Assembly: GCA_030679635.1 (NCBI GenBank)
Contig: JAUXSZ010000161.1
Span: 1 to 11,430, forward strand
Length of the DNA: 11,430 nt
Origin: Sulfuricurvum sp.
GTDB lineage: Bacteria; Campylobacterota; Campylobacteria; Campylobacterales; Sulfurimonadaceae
Reading direction: 5' to 3'
This document shows, piece after piece, positions 6,631 to 11,430 of the stretch. The notes beneath the pieces were generated by a model. It worked only from the letters and a program-made list of their open reading frames with translations. It searched no databases and was not told the origin of the DNA. Position numbers and translations under genes: made by a program. Position 1 is the first letter of the stretch; every line of letters starts with the position of its first letter.

Positions 6631-7410
6631 TTGCTCTCTAATATTTTTGATAATAGTATGACGTACAAAGGATCACCATTGAGGACTACCGCATGCGCAA
6701 CACAACAGGTTATTGAACTTTACAGCGATTTGGCTCTGCATCCCGATAAAGATTTCGGATGGGAAAAAGGGATCAAGAATGCCCGTAGTCACCGATATAA
6801 AGAAGAATGGTTGGAACGCCTTCCTACAGCTATGTGGGATTATTGTGCTGCGGTCGGAAATCCTTTTGAGCTTGGAGAATTTCCCAAAGGGGCAACGGTG
6901 CTTGATCTCGGATGCGGAGGAGGGGTTGATCTGTGTGTTTCTGCATTATTGGTAGGGGAGAAAGGGAGAGTGATCGGTGTGGACATAACCCCTTTGATGG
7001 TTGAAGCGGCACAGCGGCATGCCAAAGAAGCTGGGTTGCGGAATGTAGAGGTCGTGGAAGGGAGTCTTGAGGCGTTACCGCTTGAAGATGAGAGTGTTGA
7101 TATCGTCATCTCCAACGGGGCCATCAATCTGACCTCGTCGAAAGAGAAGGTATTTTCTGAAGCGTTCCGTGTCCTTCGTCCGGGGGGAAAACTCTATTTT
7201 GCCGATATGATCAAGCGCTCCGATGTTCAGGAAAGTCTCTGTTGCTCCGAAAACTCTTGGGCCGACTGTGTTGCTGGTACTCTTGAACAGGGGTGTCTGC
7301 TCGCGCTAATAGAGGGGGGAGGATTCAGCAATGCCGAATGTGTCTCCCACACACACTATACGACGTCGTCCTCAACGATCGGTGCTACTTTTAGAGCGGT
7401 CAAAAAATAA
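6631..7410 (+). CDS. ArsM-like SAM-dependent methyltransferase
   Basis: A class I methyltransferase related to arsenite methyltransferases. Numbered from the TTG, SAM motif I is VLDLGCGGG at 90-98, the acidic end of strand 2 is in VIGVDIT, and motif II/III is EAFRVLRPGGKLYFAD. ArsM-like marks are the D-I-V-I-S-N-x-x-I-N-L strand (SNGAINL at 161-167) and WADCVAGTLEQGC, which aligns with the ArsM C-terminal cysteine region. One arsenic-binding cysteine of ArsM, in the SNC motif, is G163 here; C204, C205, C213 and C222 remain. The metalloid substrate is therefore uncertain. The start is uncertain too: TTG at 6631 has AGAGGG 12 bases upstream, while ATG at 6658 has no ribosome site. A second methyltransferase begins directly after the stop. 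Confidence 0.83.
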   Translation: MLSNIFDNSMTYKGSPLRTTACATQQVIELYSDLALHPDKDFGWEKGIKNARSHRYKEEWLERLPTAMWDYCAAVGNPFELGEFPKGATVLDLGCGGGVDLCVSALLVGEKGRVIGVDITPLMVEAAQRHAKEAGLRNVEVVEGSLEALPLEDESVDIVISNGAINLTSSKEKVFSEAFRVLRPGGKLYFADMIKRSDVQESLCCSENSWADCVAGTLEQGCLLALIEGGGFSNAECVSHTHYTTSSSTIGATFRAVKK

Positions 7411-7418
7411 GGATGAGG

Positions 7419-8048
7419 GTGAATACTCAAGAGCACTGGGATAATGTCTACAAAACAAAAGATCACACCAAGGTAGGGTGGTATCAGCCGTTACCGGAAA
7501 TTTCGTTGGAAATTTTGGAAAGGATTGGAGCATCACCGGAGGCGTCTGTTATCGATATCGGAGCGGGAGCCTCTTCTCTGGTGGATGCGCTGATACGGCG
7601 CGGCTTCAGGGATATCGTGCTGCTGGACATTTCCAAGGAGGCTTTTGATATTGTGAAAGAGCGGCTGGAAGGAGATAAGGAGATTCCAACCTATCTGATT
7701 GAAGATATCACAACCGCTTCGCTGCCGCGTGAATACACCGTATGGCACGACAGGGCTGTCTTCCATTTTTTGCAAGAAGAGAGAGAGCAGCAATCCTATC
7801 TACAGGCCATGCATGACGCACTGATGAATACCGGTTATGCCATTATCGGTACTTTTGCCGTGGACGGGCCTGAGAGCTGCAGTTCCCTTCCTGTAAAGCA
7901 ATATGATAAAGAGACGATGGAAGCCGTGCTAAAGAATCGCTTTACCATTGTGGAGGTTATCGAAACTGTCCATATAACCCCGGGAGGAAGCGAACAAAAA
8001 TTTTCCTTCTTTCTGTTGAAGCCTGTATTAAAGGTTACGCAACACTAA
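7419..8048 (+). CDS. Class I SAM-dependent methyltransferase, TPMT/tellurite-resistance-like
   Basis: A 209-residue soluble methyltransferase. The N-terminal WDNVYKTKDHTKVGWYQPLPEISL is typical of small TPMT/TehB-like enzymes that handle thiol or metalloid substrates. SAM motif I is VIDIGAGAS at 44-52. The acidic motif-II position is D in IVLLDISK, followed by YLIEDITT and the WHDRAVFHFL strand, and the C-terminal strands end in SFFLL. I chose GTG 7419: AAGGA lies 5 bases before it, while the in-frame ATG at 7413 has no room for a ribosome site. Only 8 bases separate it from the upstream methyltransferase, so the two are probably translated from one message. The substrate is unknown. Confidence 0.82.
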   Translation: MNTQEHWDNVYKTKDHTKVGWYQPLPEISLEILERIGASPEASVIDIGAGASSLVDALIRRGFRDIVLLDISKEAFDIVKERLEGDKEIPTYLIEDITTASLPREYTVWHDRAVFHFLQEEREQQSYLQAMHDALMNTGYAIIGTFAVDGPESCSSLPVKQYDKETMEAVLKNRFTIVEVIETVHITPGGSEQKFSFFLLKPVLKVTQH

Positions 8049-8083
8049 AGAGAGTCATATACATCTTTCTGTGTTTATTTTAA

Positions 8084-8518
8084 TCAATCCAACTCCTCTT
8101 TGTACGAAGAGGGACTGTCGGTATCTTTGTCCCCATGTTCGATTCGTATACGTGCATTTCTCGCGAGGGCTTGATAAAGTTCTCGATAACTTTTGATGTG
8201 TTCTTCTTCAAGCTCTTCTAAATCCAGGAGGGCATTGTGTGCTCCGTCTGTCGATCGTATCAATTCATCGAGCTTTATCTGTATCGCACCAGTATCACGA
8301 TTTTGGGTATTTTGAATGACAAATACCATAATAAAAGTAATGATGGTTGTGGAGGTATTAATGACCAGCTGCCACGTATTGCTGAAATGAAAATAAGGTC
8401 CGGTCAACATCCATACTAAAATTAATGCAATAGCAAGGGTAAAAGTTGATGATCTTCCGGAAAGTCCGGCGACTTTTTTTGTGAAAGTACTGTACCACAT
8501 TTTATTTTTAGGATACAT
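8084..8518 (-). CDS. Low-affinity iron permease family protein (Fet4-like)
   Basis: A 144-residue inner-membrane protein of the low-affinity iron permease family (PF04120), named after yeast Fet4; bacterial members are this short. There are two membrane segments, about 25-43 (TFTLAIALILVWMLTGPYF) and 49-71. The second carries the family core WQLVINTSTTIITFIMVFVI followed by QNTQNRD and a KLDELIRSTDGAHN helix, which is diagnostic. The C-terminus is an acidic/basic helix (LEELEEEHIKSYRELYQ) in the cytoplasm. The ATG at 8518 has AAGGG 8 bases upstream; a second in-frame ATG 18 bases later has none. A candidate extended -10 and a large inverted repeat lie upstream, suggesting regulation separate from the DUF481 gene. 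Iron transport is taken from the family name and is unproven for most bacterial members. Confidence 0.85.
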   Translation of the reverse strand: MYPKNKMWYSTFTKKVAGLSGRSSTFTLAIALILVWMLTGPYFHFSNTWQLVINTSTTIITFIMVFVIQNTQNRDTGAIQIKLDELIRSTDGAHNALLDLEELEEEHIKSYRELYQALARNARIRIEHGDKDTDSPSSYKEELD

Positions 8519-8545
8519 GTATAGACCCTTTGTCTGAATGGGAAC

Positions 8546-8551
8546 AGTGTA
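8546..8551 (-). promoter_or_regulatory. Extended -10 of the iron permease gene
   Basis: The minus strand reads TGC then TACACT, an extended -10. It would start transcription near 8539 and give a leader of about 20 bases. There is no consensus -35. Confidence 0.4.
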
Positions 8552-8560
8552 GCATAAATG

Positions 8561-8584
8561 TGTTCATCTTAACTTATATGAACA
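8561..8584. promoter_or_regulatory. Inverted repeat over the iron permease -35 region
   Basis: TGTTCAT and ATGAACA are perfect 7-base inverted arms separated by 10 bases, so their centres are 17 bases apart. The element spans the -35 region of the predicted permease promoter, the usual place for a repressor. It does not resemble a Fur box. The stem has no following T-run on either strand. Confidence 0.4.
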
Positions 8585-8680
8585 TTTTATAACTCAATAC
8601 GAGAGTGGAATGAAAATTGTTGATAAATACCATCGATTTTCGATTCTTACGTAAGTAAGGTCAATGAATCCCAGTGATGT

Positions 8681-9433
8681 TTAAAATTCTAAAAGAAGGC
8701 TAGTCATAAAGGCGGTATCTTTTTTTTGTATGTCGATGGGCGGGCGGCTGTCGTAGGCGTACTTTGCGGTCAAGCCCACATTGAGTTTTCTGTAAATCGG
8801 TACGATCAGTTCCAGCGTCTGTGAGGAGACGTAATCCGAGAGATCATCAAATTTTGGTTGAAAATAGCCTAGGTAGCTCAGCTTTGAGGCATTGGGAAAG
8901 CTTTTGGTATAGGCAATATAGCTGTTGATACGGGTGTTGTTTTCATTCGCATTGAGTTGGGGATGGGTGTACTCGATTTTCTCGTAGAAACCGCCCAGAC
9001 CGGCATACCCTTTACCCCACTCTTTTGAATTTAAAAAACGCCATCGCACCCCTGCGCCTGCAAGTGAACGGGCATTAATGGCTTTGAATGCATCCTGCTC
9101 GGTTTGGAGAAAGAGTTCGCTGCACCAGTCGGGCTCAGTAAGAGAGTGGAGGTAGCGGAGATGGGCATACGTTTTGTCCTCGTTTTTGATGCCGTTTGAG
9201 GAGCCGTAGTCGTAGGTAAACGTTCCCCATACCAAATAGTCAGCCCCTTGATCGTATTGCAAGCGAAGCCCCAGCGCATAGTCGTCCTTTTGCGTGTTGC
9301 CGCTTTTTGAACTCAGCGATCCTGAAATATTCCCGCTCAATCCCGGCTTGGAACCGATGTCGACGGGGGCAATGCTGACGAGGGCAAAGAGGGATGGAGC
9401 CATTAAAAAAAGAAGTACGAAAAGAGAATGCAA
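8681..9433 (-). CDS. DUF481 outer-membrane beta-barrel protein
   Basis: A 250-residue predicted outer-membrane protein. Residues 1-17 (MHSLFVLLFLMAPSLFA) are a signal peptide. The mature part alternates polar and hydrophobic residues in beta-strand fashion and ends in LLLEF, the C-terminal phenylalanine used for outer-membrane insertion. DUF481 (YdiY) marks are GNISGSLSSKSGNTQKDD, the WGTFTYDYGSSNG strand pair, ELFLQTEQDAF and AGAGVRWRFL. The start is TTG at 9433: AAAGG lies 6 bases before it, an in-frame stop lies just upstream, and the next ATG would cut off most of the signal peptide. A strong extended -10 lies about 30 bases upstream. Its role is unknown; relatives are called salt-induced or porin-like proteins. 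Confidence 0.83.
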   Translation of the reverse strand: MHSLFVLLFLMAPSLFALVSIAPVDIGSKPGLSGNISGSLSSKSGNTQKDDYALGLRLQYDQGADYLVWGTFTYDYGSSNGIKNEDKTYAHLRYLHSLTEPDWCSELFLQTEQDAFKAINARSLAGAGVRWRFLNSKEWGKGYAGLGGFYEKIEYTHPQLNANENNTRINSYIAYTKSFPNASKLSYLGYFQPKFDDLSDYVSSQTLELIVPIYRKLNVGLTAKYAYDSRPPIDIQKKDTAFMTSLLLEF

Positions 9434-9462
9434 TGGATGCCTTTAGCTAAATTATAGACGGA

Positions 9463-9468
9463 ATTATA
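9463..9468 (-). promoter_or_regulatory. Extended -10 of the DUF481 gene
   Basis: The minus strand reads TGC then TATAAT, a perfect extended -10 that gives a leader of about 23 bases. A second TATAAT lies 12 bases closer to the gene at 9456-9451. The two boxes share CTATAATT as a direct repeat. The first is better placed. Confidence 0.6.
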
Positions 9469-9568
9469 GCAACGAAATCGCATCAAGTTGTTGTCTTGCC
9501 TTACGCTTGAGTGGAGGATCAATTTTCTGCGCAATATCGGCATGGTGCTGATCACGTCTAATATTTGG
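9464..9568 (-). pseudogene. Possible C-terminal remnant of a lost gene
   Basis: This minus-strand frame is open for 34 codons between two stops and has no ATG or GTG. The only possible start, TTG, is at its very end. The translation looks like a true protein tail, with an amphipathic and basic stretch ending in KRKARQQLDAISLL, and the codons resemble those of neighbouring genes. Upstream of the in-frame stop at 9571-9569 the sequence turns AT-rich. Its own stop overlaps the -10 of the DUF481 gene. The parent gene is not recognised. A chance open frame of this length is possible. Confidence 0.35.
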
Positions 9569-9591
9569 TTATGCAAGAAGTCTATTGTCGT

Positions 9592-9597
9592 TATAAT
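9592..9597 (+). promoter_or_regulatory. Possible -10 of the diguanylate cyclase gene
   Basis: TATAAT lies 46 bases before the start codon in an AT-rich stretch. TTGGTT at 9565-9570 is too far away (21 bases) to be a good -35. The ribosome site AGTGAG, 5 bases before the ATG, is weak. Confidence 0.35.
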
Positions 9598-9643
9598 ATA
9601 CTATTGGTATTACATATTGAGAAAATCCGAAAAGTGAGTTTAT

Positions 9644-11020
9644 ATGATCAAGATTATAAATAGTGAAGAGTTTTCCCATTTTTTACGCATCAATAGAAAT
9701 GAAATTATAAAAATTTGGATGAATAAAAATGAGGTACAAAATATACTTCATAGACATTCTTTACCTATTATTGAAAAAAATACCCATCTTTTTTATCAGT
9801 TTTGCGACTGCTTTATAAGTGTTATTGAGTGGCGCGCAACCGTCTCAGAGTGTCAGGTAAAAATAGATTTTTTACAACTATTAAATAACTACAATGTGAC
9901 GATAGCGGATCTTTTTACGTTGATTACAAAACTAAAAAATGCGATAGAGCAGGTTGTTTTTGAAAATGGAAACCTCTCCTTTGCCTTGCAAAGCGAAATG
10001 GATTCTTTGACTTTGCAGATGGCAAACGACTTGGCGACTAATTTTGAAACGATTACAAGCAGTAACATTAATTACAAAAGTGAAAACTCAAATCTCCTAG
10101 CAGAATATAAAAAAGCAGTTGATTTAAGCACTATTGTCTCAAAAACGAACCCTAAAGGGGTTATAACGTATGTAAATGATAAGTTTTGCGAGATATCCGG
10201 ATACACAAGAGATGAACTCATAGGAAAACCACACAATCTCATTAGACACCCCGATATGCCAAGAGAAGCGTTTAAAGAGTTATGGGACACCATCAAAGCA
10301 AAAAAAAGTTGGAACGGTGTGGTCACCAACATGAAAAAAAACGGGGGGCAGTACATTGTCGATACCACCGTCATACCGATATTGGATGTTGACGGAGATG
10401 TAGTAGAGTACATAGCGATACGACACGACATCACAGAGCTGGAAGAGACCAAACAGCAGTTGAGAAATATTAATAAAGCGATGAAACATAAGGTGGATGA
10501 ACTCTATTCTATGACAAATACGTTAGAGCAAAAAGCCTACAAAGATAATCTGACAGGAATTAATAATCGGGAAAATTTTGAAGATATTTTTAGCATAGAG
10601 ATCGCCAATGCAAAGCAAAACAATCTGGCACTCAGTTTGATAATCTTTGATGTTGACCATTTTAAACTTGTCAACGATACCTACGGGCATCAAGCGGGCG
10701 ATATCATTTTAATCGACTTGGTCAAGCTTATTGCCGATAACATTAAAAATGGAGATGTTTTTGCACGATGGGGAGGAGAAGAGTTTGTTATTTTAACCCC
10801 TTCTACAGAAATCACCGGTGCTTGTAATTTAGCAGAAAATCTAAGAAAGCTCGTACAATCACATATCTTTAGTTCTGTCGAAAAGGAGATAACATTGAGC
10901 TTTGGGATTGCTCAGCTTTCCAGTGAAGATACTAAAAAAACACTTTTTGAAAAAGCGGATGGAGCACTTTACGAAGCGAAAAAGAACGGTAGAAACAGGG
11001 TTGAGATTTATAACCCTTAA
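9644..11020 (+). CDS. PAS-GGDEF diguanylate cyclase
   Basis: A signalling enzyme of 458 residues that makes cyclic di-GMP from two GTP, with no membrane helix, so probably cytoplasmic. Residues 1-150 form a helical input region (with W26 in EIIKIWMNK) that loosely resembles RsbR-type N-terminal domains; its ligand is unknown. An Aer-like PAS domain at about 160-270 contains NPKGVITYVNDKFCEISGYT and IRHPDMP at 200-206, typical of PAS domains that bind FAD or sense redox. A coiled-coil linker at about 265-300 follows. The GGDEF domain is complete: NLTGINNR, FDVDHFKLVNDTYGHQAGD, the active site GGEEF at 377-381, and a DGALYEAKKNGRN tail. The inhibitory I-site RxxD is KNGD at 368-371, so product inhibition is probably weak. 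The first half is much AT-richer than neighbouring genes (15 G/C in bases 9661-9720), which suggests transfer. Confidence 0.93.
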   Translation: MIKIINSEEFSHFLRINRNEIIKIWMNKNEVQNILHRHSLPIIEKNTHLFYQFCDCFISVIEWRATVSECQVKIDFLQLLNNYNVTIADLFTLITKLKNAIEQVVFENGNLSFALQSEMDSLTLQMANDLATNFETITSSNINYKSENSNLLAEYKKAVDLSTIVSKTNPKGVITYVNDKFCEISGYTRDELIGKPHNLIRHPDMPREAFKELWDTIKAKKSWNGVVTNMKKNGGQYIVDTTVIPILDVDGDVVEYIAIRHDITELEETKQQLRNINKAMKHKVDELYSMTNTLEQKAYKDNLTGINNRENFEDIFSIEIANAKQNNLALSLIIFDVDHFKLVNDTYGHQAGDIILIDLVKLIADNIKNGDVFARWGGEEFVILTPSTEITGACNLAENLRKLVQSHIFSSVEKEITLSFGIAQLSSEDTKKTLFEKADGALYEAKKNGRNRVEIYNP

Positions 11021-11025
11021 ATCAA

Positions 11026-11044
11026 GAAAGAAGTAAATTCTTTC
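11026..11044. terminator. Hairpin between the cyclase gene and tRNA-Phe
   Basis: GAAAGAA and TTCTTTC form a perfect 7-bp A/T-rich stem with a 5-base loop, 5 bases after the cyclase stop. On the minus strand TTGATTT follows, so it may end the tRNA transcript. On the plus strand no T-run follows. It is a weak stem and the role is uncertain. Confidence 0.3.
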
Positions 11045-11132
11045 GCTGTCGATAAAAAAATAGTAACATCAGATTTTTATTTAAAGATTTTTCTTGCGAT
11101 AGGAAGATATTTTAGGGAGTTTGTAAAAGTGG

Positions 11133-11208
11133 TGGTGGCCAATCTCGGAATCGAACCAAGGACACGCAGATTTTCAGTCTACTGCTCTACCGACTGAGCT
11201 AATTGGCC
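11133..11208 (-). tRNA. tRNA-Phe (anticodon GAA)
   Basis: On the minus strand this is a complete 76-base cloverleaf. The acceptor stem is GGCCAAT pairing with ATTGGCC, the D-arm is AGCTCAGTCGGTAGAGC, the anticodon loop is CTGAAAA with GAA at 11175-11173, and the T-loop is GGTTCGATTCC. The 3' CCA is encoded. Pairing is intact in all stems. The gene lies downstream of murD on the same strand, with its own -10 box just upstream. Confidence 0.97.
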
Positions 11209-11225
11209 ACTTTTGGGAGGCTGAA

Positions 11226-11231
11226 ATTATA
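11226..11231 (-). promoter_or_regulatory. -10 box of tRNA-Phe
   Basis: A perfect TATAAT lies 17 bases before the 5' end of the tRNA on the minus strand. It sits in the 53-base gap after murD, which also holds two AAGCTT copies at 11239-11244 and 11251-11256. Confidence 0.55.
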
Positions 11232-11261
11232 GCTAGCAAAGCTTAAATATAAGCTTAAAGG

Positions 11262-11430
11262 CTATTTTGTAGCCATTGCGAGCTCTTTAAAGAGATTCCC
11301 CCTCTGGGCATAGGAGCTAAATTGGTCGAGACTCGCGGCGGCGGGAGAGAGCATCGCAATGGTGTTGCGGGTATGTTTTTTGTTGATCTGTTCAACAGCG
11401 ACGTCCAGCGTATGGCAAAGAATGCAGGGG
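11262..11430 (-). CDS. murD: MurD, C-terminal end only
   Basis: These are the last 55 residues of UDP-N-acetylmuramoyl-alanine:D-glutamate ligase, the cytoplasmic enzyme that adds D-glutamate to the peptidoglycan precursor. The rest lies beyond base 11430. The family signature LSPAAASLDQFSSYAQRGNLFKEL is visible at about residues 27-50 of this fragment; the serine-proline and D-Q-F belong to the conserved C-terminal domain. The stop is TAG at 11264-11262. tRNA-Phe follows on the same strand. The identification is strong despite the short length. Confidence 0.9.
   Translation of the reverse strand, partial: PCILCHTLDVAVEQINKKHTRNTIAMLSPAAASLDQFSSYAQRGNLFKELAMATK

Noticed and set aside
8646..8655. 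Ten-base palindrome CTTACGTAAG downstream of the DUF481 gene
   Set aside because: It is too short, with no loop for a stable hairpin and no T-run. It is not placed at a promoter and could be chance.
11045..11104. A 19-codon open tail on the minus strand (ending in AKEFTSFLI) between the cyclase gene and tRNA-Phe
   Set aside because: It is too short and A/T-biased to separate from chance, and it has no start codon.
11133..11208. Use of tRNA-Phe as an attachment site
   Set aside because: I found no second copy of the tRNA 3' end in the window and no integrase gene. The idea is kept only as a weak possibility in the cyclase finding.
1..11430. CRISPR array, insertion sequence, toxin-antitoxin pair or defence cluster
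   Set aside because: No regularly spaced repeats, transposase, integrase, nuclease or paired small toxin-like genes were seen on either strand.

Overview
The window looks like a chromosomal stretch from a Campylobacterota (epsilonproteobacterial) bacterium of the Sulfurimonas/Sulfuricurvum type. Four things point that way: an AhpC/TsaA-type peroxiredoxin that closely resembles the Helicobacter/Campylobacter form, extended -10 promoters without clear -35 boxes, dense short operons with GGAG/AAGG ribosome sites, and moderate GC content. The genus is an inference.

Layout. Left (1-1202, minus): ahpC followed by the N-terminal three quarters of fetB, an iron-export permease, with a hairpin between them. 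Centre-left (1376-5390, plus): an ABC exporter with fused membrane and ATPase domains, then two tandem AI-2E/PerM-family membrane proteins that are paralogues of each other. The gap shared with ahpC holds three palindromes and two divergent promoters. Centre (5387-6571, minus): a secreted thioredoxin-fold protein, then a DUF948-like and a YtxH-like membrane-anchored coiled-coil pair. Centre-right (6631-8048, plus): two SAM-dependent methyltransferases, the first related to arsenite methyltransferase ArsM. They diverge from the thioredoxin gene across a perfect 7-2-7 palindrome. Right (8084-9433, minus): a small low-affinity iron permease and a DUF481 outer-membrane beta-barrel. Far right: an AT-rich PAS-GGDEF diguanylate cyclase (plus), tRNA-Phe (minus) and the 3' end of murD (minus).

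How the genes may work together. The best-supported theme is iron and peroxide: AhpC, a FetB-type iron exporter and a separate low-affinity iron permease, with a Fur/PerR-like palindrome over the ahpC -35 region. The other genes are envelope or housekeeping functions. A short open tail without a start codon at 9464-9568 looks like the remnant of a truncated gene. Together with the AT-rich cyclase gene beside tRNA-Phe, it suggests a past insertion or replacement there. I found no CRISPR array, transposase, integrase or recognisable defence system, and no clearly new multi-gene system.
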